From positions 50,664 through 114,663 of the forward strand of contig CACKOU010000003.1 of assembly GCA_902601895.1 (NCBI GenBank): 64,000 bases of DNA, written 5' to 3'. The notes below the pieces were generated by a model. The model saw only the letters and a list, made by a program, of their open reading frames with translations, ran no database searches and was not told where the DNA came from. The stretch is from an uncultured Pelagibacteraceae bacterium. GTDB taxonomy: Bacteria; Pseudomonadota; Alphaproteobacteria; Pelagibacterales; Pelagibacteraceae. Of the stretch, positions 25,901 to 34,600 are shown piece after piece. A program made the translations under genes and the position numbers. Positions within the stretch are counted from its first letter, which is position 1. Every line of letters begins with the position of its first letter.

Positions 25901-26006
25901 CTTAAGTATTTTATCTAATGAACAATTAATTGCTTCTAAACATGCGGTAGATGCAATTAAAAAATATAAAATTGATAAAGATAAGCCAATGCCCACAAAA
26001 TTATAA
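22938..26006 (+). CDS. aceE: Pyruvate dehydrogenase E1 (homodimeric) with N-terminal lipoyl domain
   Basis: 1022 residues, longer than ordinary AceE (about 890). Residues 1-76 are a lipoyl domain (LLVPDIGDFEEVEI start, lipoylation site K42 in SDKSSVE). A ~65-residue linker follows (77-142, rich in Glu, Lys, Asn). From about 143 it is a full AceE-type E1: DPQETKEWLESL, HIGTFASAATLY, FQGHSAPGIYAR, the thiamine-diphosphate motif GDGEIDEPEALG near 368 and LQRLDGPVRGNGK after it. It decarboxylates pyruvate and passes the acetyl group to lipoamide. Its stop shares a base with the E2 start, whose own lipoyl domain is close in sequence. No E3 gene is adjacent. Confidence 0.93.
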   Translation: MSEKLLVPDIGDFEEVEIIEILVKEGDKISKNDPVITLESDKSSVEVPSAFEGVVDSINIKIGDKVSKGDLILTLSSENGTQQKQETIEKIPPATEKIIAEAENSNGYNNSELDTSAHKEIKVENTQVEEQYERLEIVQNNNDIDPQETKEWLESLSAVVHSEGPERAHFLIKQLIDQAYKEGSNIPYTQNTPYINTIPADEEIKSPGDQNIERKIRALIRWNSAVMVVRANMRDPSLGGHIGTFASAATLYDIGMNHFWRAKSNKFGGDLIYFQGHSAPGIYARAFLEGRLDEKQLDRFRQEVYPGGLSSYPHPWLMPKFWQFPTVSMGLGPMMATYQARFMKYLINRKLIKDENRKVWSFLGDGEIDEPEALGSIGLAAREKLDNLIYVVNCNLQRLDGPVRGNGKIIQELEGIFRGAGWNVIKVIWGSYWDPLLANDKSGLLVKRMNEAVDGEYQAFKAKGGLYVRDNFFGKYPELKNLVASYTDSDIWKLNRGGHDPHKVYAAYHKAINTKDRPTVILAKTIKGYGMGKSGESINTTHQQKKLGVDDLLYYRDRFDVPLTDEQVKNIEYFRPDENSEEIKYLKKRRLALGGYIPERSSFSKPIKTPSNDIFDFMKKSTGEKEMSTTMALVRMLTNLLRDKNVAPRLVPIIPDEARTFGMEGFFQKIGIYAHEGQKYEPEDSAQLSSYKEEKSGQVLEEGINEAGSMASWIAAGTSYSNHDIEMIPIYLFYSMFGFQRTGDFAWAAGDSQTRGFLIGATAGRTTLAGEGLQHQDGHSHLLASTIPNCVSYDPTFHYELATIFKEGLRRMHEKHENIFYYITTMNENYSHPEMPKDCEEGILKGMYKIKDFSKNKKNKLQLLGSGTILREMIEAAEILQNEYQVDSEVWSVTSFNELRRDGLETERYNLLNPGGEKKISYVEKCLGKTEGPILAASDYMRMNSDQIRPYINKSFYSLGTDGFGRSDTRKNLRKFFEVDKEHIVAYGLSILSNEQLIASKHAVDAIKKYKIDKDKPMPTKL

Positions 26007-27289
26007 TGAGCGAGAAAGAAGTATTAGTTCCTAACATTGGTGATTTTAAAGATGTTGAAGTAATTGAGGTATTAATAGAGGCAGGATCAAATATTAATAA
26101 AGATGATCCGATAATTACAATAGAAAGCGATAAATCAAGTGTTGAAATCCCAAGCCCATACTCAGGTAGTGTTAAAAAAGTTAACTTAAAAGTTGGTGAT
26201 AAGGTTTCAGAGGGTTCCTCAATATTAATAATTGGATCTGAAGAACAAAAACCAGATGTTCAAATCGAAGAAGAGATGAAAGAAGTTAAAATAGAAACTA
26301 TTATACAAAAACCTCTTGAAACAGTAACTTCAAAACCAAAAGAAATATTACAAAATAATAGAGTTAGTGTATTCAAATCAAGCAAAGCGCTTGCTAGCCC
26401 AAAAACTAGAAAATTTGCAAGAGAACTTGGTGTTGATATTAATAATGTTATTGGATCACAAAGATCAGGAAGAATTATAGAAGAGGATATAAAAAAATTC
26501 GTATCTTCTAATTTTAACAAACCTCAGGAAGAAAAGAAGGCTCCATCTATAAAGCCCTCAGAATATGATCACGCTGATTTTGGAGATGTAGAAATTCAAG
26601 ATATACCAAGAATTAAAAGAATTGCTGCCCCACATTTATCAAATTCTTGGCAAACAATACCGCATGTTACTAGTTGTGATGAAGCAGATATTACTGAGTT
26701 AGAAGAATTTAGACAAAATTTGACTGATACTTTTACTGGAGAAAAAAAGAAAATTACTCCATTGGCATTTATTATAAAGGCAGTTGTGGAAGCTTTGAAA
26801 GTTTTTCCAAGATTTAATAGTTCTATTGACAATATTGAAAATGGAAAAATAACATTAAAAAAATACTTCCATGTAGGAATTGCAGTTGATACCCCCAATG
26901 GTTTAATGGTGCCAAAAATAAGAAATGTTAATCAAAAGAATATAGATCAAATAAGCAAGGATCTAAAAAAAGTTAGTGAGGATTGCCGAAATTTGAAGAT
27001 AGATAAAAAAGAGTTTTATGGAGGATCCATAACTATAACAAGCCTAGGTGGCATTGGAGGAACTTATTTTACTCCTATAATAAATTATCCTGAGGTTGCT
27101 ATTTTAGGAATTGGAAGGACTTATATTAAACCTGTTTATATTGATGGACAATTTAAACCTAGAACAATGTTGCCTCTATCTCTCTCTTATGATCATAGAA
27201 TAATTGACGGTGCTGAGGGTTCAAGATTTAATAATGAATTAAAAAATAACCTTGGTAAAAACTTTGCCTACAAATTAGCTAAGCAATGA
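26006..27289 (+). CDS. aceF: Dihydrolipoyllysine acetyltransferase (PDH E2)
   Basis: 427 residues: one lipoyl domain (1-78, lipoylation site K43 in SDKSSVE), a flexible linker, a peripheral subunit-binding domain near 128-165 (ASPKTRKFARELGVDINNV), and the catalytic acyltransferase core from about 200. The active site LSYDHRIIDGAEGSRF near residues 396-411 has the catalytic His and Asp. It transfers acetyl from lipoamide to CoA and forms the core of the complex. Gammaproteobacterial AceF partners of homodimeric E1 often have two or three lipoyl domains; this one has one, the missing one apparently sitting on E1. Overlaps the next gene by 4 bases. Confidence 0.95.
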   Translation: MSEKEVLVPNIGDFKDVEVIEVLIEAGSNINKDDPIITIESDKSSVEIPSPYSGSVKKVNLKVGDKVSEGSSILIIGSEEQKPDVQIEEEMKEVKIETIIQKPLETVTSKPKEILQNNRVSVFKSSKALASPKTRKFARELGVDINNVIGSQRSGRIIEEDIKKFVSSNFNKPQEEKKAPSIKPSEYDHADFGDVEIQDIPRIKRIAAPHLSNSWQTIPHVTSCDEADITELEEFRQNLTDTFTGEKKKITPLAFIIKAVVEALKVFPRFNSSIDNIENGKITLKKYFHVGIAVDTPNGLMVPKIRNVNQKNIDQISKDLKKVSEDCRNLKIDKKEFYGGSITITSLGGIGGTYFTPIINYPEVAILGIGRTYIKPVYIDGQFKPRTMLPLSLSYDHRIIDGAEGSRFNNELKNNLGKNFAYKLAKQ

Positions 27290-28383
27290 TTAAAAATTTT
27301 AAACTTTTAAATAATAAAACTGTATTTTACTTTAATGACAATAAGTTTGAAACATTTCCTAATATTTGGTTAAGAGATCATATTAAAAATAAAGAAAACT
27401 GGGATTTTAAAACTAATCAAAGAGTAACTTATACCGCAAATTTAGACATTAATATCAAAGTTAAAAAAGCAAAATTATTAAAAAAAGGGAAATTCATTGA
27501 AATATTATGGTCTGATGAAAATAAACCAATCAAATATTCATATGAATTTTTAAAAAAAAATTCGTTAAAAAAAGGTGAAACTAAAAGTGATACTCAATTT
27601 TGGAAAGATAAAGACATAAAAAATCAAATTTTCATTAACTATAAGCAATTACAAACTAAAGTTGGATTTAAAAATTTATTAAAAAAAATCCACATATACG
27701 GTTTTGCAGTCGTAAGAAATTGTTCAAAGAATTTAAACTCTGTTGAATATATAGCTAAAAAAATAGGTTATGTCAGAAATTCAATTTTTGGAGGATTGTG
27801 GACCTTTGAATCAAATAATAAAAAAGCAGACAGTGCATATTCAAACCAAGAACTGAGACCACATACAGACTCTACATATAGTAATGATGCTCCGGGTTTA
27901 CAATTACTACTTTGTTGTAAGTATGAAGCTAAAGGTGGAGACTCTATAATGGTAGATGGATTTAAATTGGCAAATGAAATCAAACAAAAATATAAAAAAC
28001 ATTTTAAAACTTTAACAACTACAAAAGTTAAAGGTTCTTATATTGGTGATGGTGTTCGCCTTGAAGCAAAAAGACCAATAATAAAATTAAATGAAAAAAA
28101 TAATTTTGATCAAATTAGTTTTAACAATTACGATAGAGCACCTTTTAGAGAAACTAATCAGAAAACAATTAATTTTTATAAAGCAATTAAAGTATTTGAT
28201 ACGATGGCAAACCAAAAGCAATATCAGTGGAGGCATATTTTAAAACCTGGTGAATTACTAATTTTTAATAATTGGAGAGTAATGCATGGTAGAGGTGCAT
28301 TTTCAGGTATAAGAAAAATGGCTGGTTGCTATATCAATAAAGAAGATTTTGATAGCTGTTGTAGAATGAATAATATTATTTAA
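27286..28383 (+). CDS. 2-oxoglutarate/Fe(II) oxygenase, gamma-butyrobetaine dioxygenase-like
   Basis: 365 residues of the TauD superfamily. The N-terminal ~90 residues have FPNIWLRDHIKNKENW, the DUF971-like domain typical of gamma-butyrobetaine and trimethyllysine hydroxylases. The iron site is HTD in LRPHTDSTYSNDAPG near residues 203-217, with the distal His in NWRVMHGRGAF near 335 and the 2-oxoglutarate Arg in that same stretch or just beyond (GIRKMAG). The cysteines that bind zinc in eukaryotic BBOX are absent from the N-terminal domain. Substrate could be a betaine such as gamma-butyrobetaine; this is inferred from fold only. It overlaps aceF by ATGA, so is probably expressed with PDH. 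Confidence 0.8.
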   Translation: MIKNFKLLNNKTVFYFNDNKFETFPNIWLRDHIKNKENWDFKTNQRVTYTANLDINIKVKKAKLLKKGKFIEILWSDENKPIKYSYEFLKKNSLKKGETKSDTQFWKDKDIKNQIFINYKQLQTKVGFKNLLKKIHIYGFAVVRNCSKNLNSVEYIAKKIGYVRNSIFGGLWTFESNNKKADSAYSNQELRPHTDSTYSNDAPGLQLLLCCKYEAKGGDSIMVDGFKLANEIKQKYKKHFKTLTTTKVKGSYIGDGVRLEAKRPIIKLNEKNNFDQISFNNYDRAPFRETNQKTINFYKAIKVFDTMANQKQYQWRHILKPGELLIFNNWRVMHGRGAFSGIRKMAGCYINKEDFDSCCRMNNII

Positions 28384-28397
28384 ATTTAATTAAATTA

Positions 28398-29285
28398 ATG
28401 TCCAAAACTACATCGCTTATATGCGCTTTGATAACAACATTTATTTGGGGCACTGCTTTCATTGCTCAAGACACAGGCATGGATAATATTGGTCCATTAA
28501 CATTCAATGCATCTAGATTTTTTGTTGGTTTTCTTACAGTCCTACCCATTGCTTTAATTTTAGAAAGAAAAAAAATTAATTATGAAATCAATTCTAATAA
28601 AAAATTATTTTTAAAATATTTATTCTTAATGGGAATATCATTATTTTTGGGCACCTACTTGCAGCAAGCTGCATTACAATATACGAATATAGCAAATGCA
28701 GCTTTTTTTACAGTTTTTTACGTTCCATTAGTTCCAATTTTATTATTTTTTATTTATTCTATTAAAGTCCATTGGAGTCTTTGGCCTTCAATAGGTTTAT
28801 GTATAATAGGTGTTTACCTACTAAGTGATTTTTCAAACTCAGAAATTATGATAGGTGATGCTTTAGTAATTCTATGCTCATTATTTTGGGCTTTACATAT
28901 AATTTTCGCTGGAAAATTTATGGAGAGATTTAATATACCAATTTTTTATGCAGCATTACAAGCAGCTCTTGTTTTTAGTTTATCTCTTTTTTTTGCTTTT
29001 ATTTTAGAGGAAGTAGTTATTACAAAAATTTTAATTGAGTACAGCTCAATATTATATGCTGGTGTATTATCTGGAGGAATAGCTTTTACTTTACAAATGT
29101 TTGCACAAAAAAATATTGAAGAAGCTCCTGCAGCAATAATTTACTCCCTTGAAGGTGTGTTTGCAACAATTGCTGGATGGATTATTTTAAGTCAATTTCT
29201 TGACATAAATAATATTATAGGATGTGTATTAATTCTTATTGCTGTAATATTTTCTCAAGTTGCTCCAAACTCAAAAAAATTATAA
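28398..29285 (+). CDS. DMT-superfamily (EamA) transporter
   Basis: 295 residues with ten hydrophobic segments in two five-helix EamA repeats. LITTFIWGTAFIAQDTGM near residues 11-28 starts the first repeat, and LVILCSLFWALHIIFAGKFM near 156-175 the second. The fragment EEAPAAIIYSLEGVFATI near 243-260 is the conserved end region. EamA proteins export amino acids or other metabolites across the inner membrane; direction and substrate are not readable. Follows the dioxygenase by 14 bases and is probably in the same transcript. Convergent with uppP by 6 bases. Confidence 0.85.
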   Translation: MSKTTSLICALITTFIWGTAFIAQDTGMDNIGPLTFNASRFFVGFLTVLPIALILERKKINYEINSNKKLFLKYLFLMGISLFLGTYLQQAALQYTNIANAAFFTVFYVPLVPILLFFIYSIKVHWSLWPSIGLCIIGVYLLSDFSNSEIMIGDALVILCSLFWALHIIFAGKFMERFNIPIFYAALQAALVFSLSLFFAFILEEVVITKILIEYSSILYAGVLSGGIAFTLQMFAQKNIEEAPAAIIYSLEGVFATIAGWIILSQFLDINNIIGCVLILIAVIFSQVAPNSKKL

Positions 29286-30047
29286 GTATATAATTGAAAA
29301 AAGAATGATACTTAAAAATATTCTATAAATAACAAAAAAATTCAAACTAAACATCTTAACATAAATAAGAAAATATTTAATTGTAAAATAAGAAAATAAA
29401 AATGAAGCTAAAGTAGAAAAAAAAAATATATTATCAAAATTTATTTGATCATCAATAACATCTTTAAATCCCAAAATACTTGCACCTGCTAAAGCCGGAA
29501 TAGATAAATAAAAAGCTATCTTTGATGACTCAACTCTGTCAAATTTTAAAAATCTTGAAGCTGTGATTACTATCCCTGATCTACTGACTCCTGGAATAAT
29601 TGCCAAAATCTGAAATAACCCTATTATAATAATACTTTTAATATTTAATCCTGATGAAATTTTATTTTTCAATTCAAACTTATCAGAAAAGTATAATAAA
29701 ACTCCAAAAATCAAAGTTGTCCAAGCGATAACTTTTAAATTTCTAAATTGATCAACTAAATTTGTGGAGTAAAAAATATAACCAATAATAACTAATGGTA
29801 TAGACCCAAGAATTATTAGTAAAAATATGTTTTTATTGTTAACGATATTTATTAAATCTTTTCTAAAAAATAAAATAATTGCTAACAAAGAACCTAAATG
29901 TAGACTAATATCTAATTGTAGGTTGCTAACATTAAAGTCACTTAATCTTGATATAATTAAAAGATGCGCAGAAGAGCTAACTGGAATAAACTCAGATATA
30001 CCTTGAATAATTGATAAAATTAGTGTCTCTACATATTTTGAAATCAT
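29280..30047 (-). CDS. uppP: Undecaprenyl-diphosphate phosphatase
   Basis: 255 residues from the ATG at 30047. An in-frame ATG at 30110 exists, but the family begins with the helix seen from Met22 of that longer frame (MISKYVETLILSIIQG), so the shorter start is chosen. GISEFIPVSSSAHLLI near residues 16-31 and the second motif PGVSRSGIVITASRFL near 163-178 are the two active-site boxes of BacA/UppP. It recycles the lipid carrier for peptidoglycan and surface glycan synthesis at the inner membrane. Divergent from gltD. Confidence 0.93.
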   Translation of the reverse strand: MISKYVETLILSIIQGISEFIPVSSSAHLLIISRLSDFNVSNLQLDISLHLGSLLAIILFFRKDLINIVNNKNIFLLIILGSIPLVIIGYIFYSTNLVDQFRNLKVIAWTTLIFGVLLYFSDKFELKNKISSGLNIKSIIIIGLFQILAIIPGVSRSGIVITASRFLKFDRVESSKIAFYLSIPALAGASILGFKDVIDDQINFDNIFFFSTLASFLFSYFTIKYFLIYVKMFSLNFFVIYRIFLSIILFSIIYL

Positions 30048-30154
30048 TAGTTCAAGTACTTCATAATGAAATTGTAACCAAATTAAAGCAATTACATATT
30101 TGCATATCATCTATGCATAATATGAAAAAATCTCTGATTTACTTAACTTTTATG

Positions 30155-30185
30155 AAATATTGGTCAATATTTATGACCTTATAAT
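30155..30185 (+). promoter_or_regulatory. gltDB promoter with two overlapping palindromes
   Basis: A perfect TATAAT lies at 30180-30185. Upstream, AAATATTG-GT-CAATATTT (30155-30172) is an 8+8 palindrome, and GGTCA-N7-TGACC (30162-30178) is a second inverted repeat sharing its centre-right half. No good -35 hexamer is present at the proper distance; the palindromes take its place. This arrangement is what an activator or repressor operator looks like. The transcript would start near 30192, about 34 bases before the gltD ATG. Confidence 0.5.
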
Positions 30186-30225
30186 TGTTTATTATTAAAT
30201 TTTTATCGTATATACAGCGTCCACC

Positions 30226-31659
30226 ATGTCAGAAAAAATGCTTAAATTTGTTAAAATAGGTCAACAAAACCCACCTAAAAGAGATATATCTGACCGAAAA
30301 GAAGATTTTGATGAAATATATCAAGAATTTCTTAAAGATAGAGCTGTTCAGCAATCAAGCAGATGTTCCCAATGTGGAGTACCATTTTGCCAAGTTCATT
30401 GTCCATTAAGTAACAATATACCAGATTGGCTTAAACTAACTGCGGAGGGAAGGTATGAGGAAGCTTATCAATTGTCACAGAGCACAAATAACATGCCAGA
30501 AGTTTGTGGAAGAATTTGCCCCCAGGATAGGCTGTGCGAAGGAAATTGTGTAATAGAGCAATCGGGTCATGGAACAGTAACTATTGGATCAATAGAAAAA
30601 TATATCACAGAGAAAGCATGGGAAAATGGTTGGGTTAAACCGATAGAAATAAATACTGAAAAAAATGAGAGTGTAGGAATTATAGGTTCTGGTCCTGCCG
30701 GACTTGCTTGCGGAGAACAACTCAGAAAAAAAGGATACAAGGTAACTATATATGATCGTTATGACAGAGCTGGAGGGCTACTAATATATGGTATCCCAGG
30801 ATTTAAATTAGAAAAGCATGTTGTTCAAAGAAGAATAAAACTTTTAGAAGAAAGTGGAATTAAATTTGTCTTAAACTTTGAAGTTGGAAAAGATTCCAGC
30901 TTGACGGAGTTAAGAGAAAAACATGATGCAATTTTAATAGCTACAGGAGTTTATAAAGCTAGAGAAGTCAATCTACCTGGTAACGATTTGAGTAATATTT
31001 TCCCTGCAATGGAATTTTTGACAGCATCAAATAAAAAAGGACTAGGTGATAAAGTTGAGCTGTTTGATAACGGAACTTTAAATGCTGAAGGCAAAGATGT
31101 TGTAGTAATTGGAGGTGGCGATACAGCAATGGACTGCTTAAGGACTTCAGTGAGACAGAATGCTAAATCTGTAAAATGTTTATATAGAAGAGATAGAGAA
31201 AATATGCCAGGATCAGCAAGAGAAGTAGGTAATGCAGAAGAAGAAGGTGTTGAATTCATATGGTTAACAAGCCCTAAAGAGTTTAAGGGAACAAATAAAA
31301 TTGAAAGTGTAGTTGTTAATAAAATGAAATTGGGTGAGCCAGATGATAGCGGTAGAAGAAAACCAGTTATTGAAGAAAATTCAGATTTTGAAATTAAAGC
31401 TGATCTTGTAATCAAAGCTCTTGGATTTGATCCAGAAGATCTTCCAAAATTATTTAATGAAGAAAAATTACAAGTATCAAGATGGGGAACAATAAAAGCG
31501 GATTTTGATACAATGGAAACTAGTATAGAGGGAGTTTTTGCAGCTGGAGATATAGTTCGTGGAGCATCTTTAGTGGTTTGGGGCATTAAAGACGGAAGAG
31601 ATGCCGCAACATCAATTGATAATTATTTACAAAGTAAACAAAAACTTAGAGTTGCTTAA
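30226..31659 (+). CDS. gltD: Glutamate synthase small subunit
   Basis: 477 residues. The N-terminal Cys-rich part (SRCSQCGVPFCQVHCPLSNNI near residues 46-66, cited in part, and CGRICPQDRLCEGNC near 89-103) binds two [4Fe-4S] clusters. The FAD-binding GSGPAGLACGEQL is near 153-165 and the NADPH-binding GGGDTAMDCLRTS near 291-303. It feeds NADPH electrons to GltB for glutamate synthesis from glutamine and 2-oxoglutarate. gltD precedes gltB, with a one-base overlap (TAATG). Upstream palindromes suggest the operon is regulated. Confidence 0.96.
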   Translation: MSEKMLKFVKIGQQNPPKRDISDRKEDFDEIYQEFLKDRAVQQSSRCSQCGVPFCQVHCPLSNNIPDWLKLTAEGRYEEAYQLSQSTNNMPEVCGRICPQDRLCEGNCVIEQSGHGTVTIGSIEKYITEKAWENGWVKPIEINTEKNESVGIIGSGPAGLACGEQLRKKGYKVTIYDRYDRAGGLLIYGIPGFKLEKHVVQRRIKLLEESGIKFVLNFEVGKDSSLTELREKHDAILIATGVYKAREVNLPGNDLSNIFPAMEFLTASNKKGLGDKVELFDNGTLNAEGKDVVVIGGGDTAMDCLRTSVRQNAKSVKCLYRRDRENMPGSAREVGNAEEEGVEFIWLTSPKEFKGTNKIESVVVNKMKLGEPDDSGRRKPVIEENSDFEIKADLVIKALGFDPEDLPKLFNEEKLQVSRWGTIKADFDTMETSIEGVFAAGDIVRGASLVVWGIKDGRDAATSIDNYLQSKQKLRVA

Positions 31660-34600
31660 TGAAGTTAAGAAACAAAAATTTAAAAATTTTAAAAAGTAAT
31701 CATGTTTACTCGGAAGAAATGGAACATGATGCATGTGGTGTAGGTTTAGTAGCATCTACCGAAGGTCTAAAATCAAGAAAAGTAGTAGAATATGGAATCG
31801 ATGCCCTAAAAGCTGTTTGGCATAGGGGTGCAATCGATGCAGACGGAAAAACAGGAGATGGTGCTGGAATCCATATTGAAATTCCTAAAGATTTCTTTGA
31901 GGAAAAAATTGAAGTCACTGGTCATAAACATGATAATTCCGAACTATGTGTAGGTATGATTTTCTTACCAAGAAATGATTATAGCGCTCAAGAGCAATGC
32001 AGAACTATTGTTGAAAGTGAACTAACAAAGAGAAATTTTAGTATCTATGGCTGGAGACAAGTTCCTGTTGATCCCTCTGTCTTAGGAGAAAAAGCTGAAC
32101 AAACAAGACCTGAAATTACTCAAGTATTGTTCACATACAATGACAAAAAAGTTGTCAATAAATCTCTGGAACAAAAATTGTATGAAACTAGAAGAGTAAT
32201 TGAAAAAGAAGCTCTCAATAATCAATTAAATAATTTTTATATATGTTCATTTAGTTCTAAATCTATCATTTATAAAGGAATGTTTTTAGCAGAAGCTTTG
32301 TCAGATTTTTATACTGACTTAAAAGATGAAAGATTTATATCTAGGTATGCAATATTTCACCAAAGATTTTCAACTAATACTGCGCCTAGTTGGGACTTAG
32401 CTCAACCATTTAGATCTATAGCGCATAATGGTGAAATAAATACCCTTAAAGGAAATGTTAATTGGATGAAGGTTCACCAAGAAGAGATGTTTAGTCCAGT
32501 TTTCGAAGATATAGAGAATCTTAAGCCTGTAATACCAGCTGGAAATTCTGACTCTGCATCATTAGACAATGTTTTTGAGTTATTAAATATTTCTGGACAG
32601 CCTGCTCCTCTAGCAAAATTAATGTTAATACCAGACGCTTGGTCAAAAAAAAATAAGGTATTAAAAAAAGATCATCAACAACTATTCAATTTTTTAAATA
32701 GTACCATGGAGCCTTGGGATGGGCCAGCTGCTATAGCTGCAACAGATAATGAATGGGTAATTGTTGCAACTGACAGAAATGGATTAAGACCACTTAGATA
32801 TACAGTGACAAGAGACAAACTTCTTTTTGCAGGAAGTGAAACAGGAATGATAGACTTAAATGAGAAAAAAATTGTATCTAAAGGAAGATTAGGACCTGGA
32901 GAAATATTAGGAGTAAGAATAGAAAAAGGCAAAGTATATTCAAACGATGAAATAAAAAACCACCTTTCAAAAGAATATAAGCATTACAACAATCAAATTA
33001 TTGATCTTGATAAAAAATTAGAGGCAGAAACTGAAAAAGTAGAGCTAGAAGGCAAAAGTTTGAGGAATTTTCAACATTGTTTTGGATATAGCATAGAAGA
33101 TTTAGAATTAATTCTTCATCCAATGGCAGAAGATGCTAAAGAAGCAACAGGCTCAATGGGTGATGACACGCCTTTAGCAGTTTTATCTGACAAATATAGA
33201 CCACTATATCATTACTTTAGACAAAACTTTAGTCAGGTTACAAATCCACCAATTGACTCTCTAAGAGAAAATAAAGTTATGAGTTTAAAGACAAGATTTG
33301 GAAATCTTGGTAATATTTTAGATTTTAGTAAATTAACTAAAGACAATATTTATGTCTTAAATAGTCCGATATTATCAAATGCACAATTTGAAAAATTTTT
33401 GAAATTCTTTGGAAATAATAATAAAGTATTAGATTGTACATTCAGCAAAGATGATGATTTAGAGATATCAATAAATTTACTCAAAGTTAAGTCTGAACAA
33501 GCTGTTAGAGAGGGAATTAAACAAATAATATTATCAGATAAAAATATTTCAGAAGATAGAATGCCAATGCCGATGCTTTTATGTATAGGGGCAATAAATA
33601 CACATTTAGTTAAATTAGGTTTAAGAGGTTATGTTTCTATTAATGTTCAAACTGGAGATGCTTTAGATACTCACTCTTTTGCAACATTAATTGGTGTTGG
33701 TGCTACTACAGTGAACCCTTATTTAGCTTTTGATAGCTTATATCAAAGACATTCTAAGAAATTATTTGGAAATTTCACTTTTGATGAATGTGTTTCAAGA
33801 TACATTAAATCAGTCAATCTCGGTCTTCTTAAAATAATGTCTAAAATGGGAATTTCTGTTTTAAGTTCTTATAGAGGTGGATGTAATTTTGAAACTGTGG
33901 GACTAAGCAGAACAATTGTGAAAGATTACTTTCCTGGAATGTTATCAAAGATTTCTGGAATTGGTTTAAAAGGAATAGAAAAGAAAATCAGAACTATACA
34001 TAAAGAAGCATTTTTCAATAATTCAAATATTCTACCTATTGGAGGTATTTACAGATATAGAAAAAATGGCGAAACACATCAGTATCAAGGCAAACTAATT
34101 CATTTACTGCAAACTGCAGTTGGACAAGGATCTTATGAAATATATAAAAAATACACAAAAGGTATTTATAATCTAAATCCAATAAGTTTAAGAGATTTAG
34201 TAGATTTTAAATCTAAAAATCCTATCGATATATCTAATGTTGAGCCTGCATCTAATATATTAAAAAGATTTGGAAGTGGAAGTATGTCTCATGGAGCTCT
34301 ATCTAAAGAAGCACATGAAACTCTTGCTGTTGGTATGAACAGAATTAAAGGCGCATCTTGTAGTGGTGAAGGTGGAGAAGATGAAAAAAGATTTAAGATT
34401 ATGGAGAATGGAGATAGTGCAAATTCAAGGGTTAAACAAATCGCATCAGCTAGATTTGGAGTAACTATTAATTACTTAAATAATTGTAATGAGATTGAAA
34501 TCAAAATTGCACAGGGCGCTAAACCAGGTGAAGGTGGACAATTACCAGGTTTTAAAGTTACGGATGAAATTGCGAGATTGAGACACTCAACACCAGGAGT

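Noticed and set aside
30951..31586. 211-codon open frame antisense to gltD
   Set aside because: It mirrors the gltD coding frame and has a Ser/Pro/Leu-rich product with no domain; gltD is certain.
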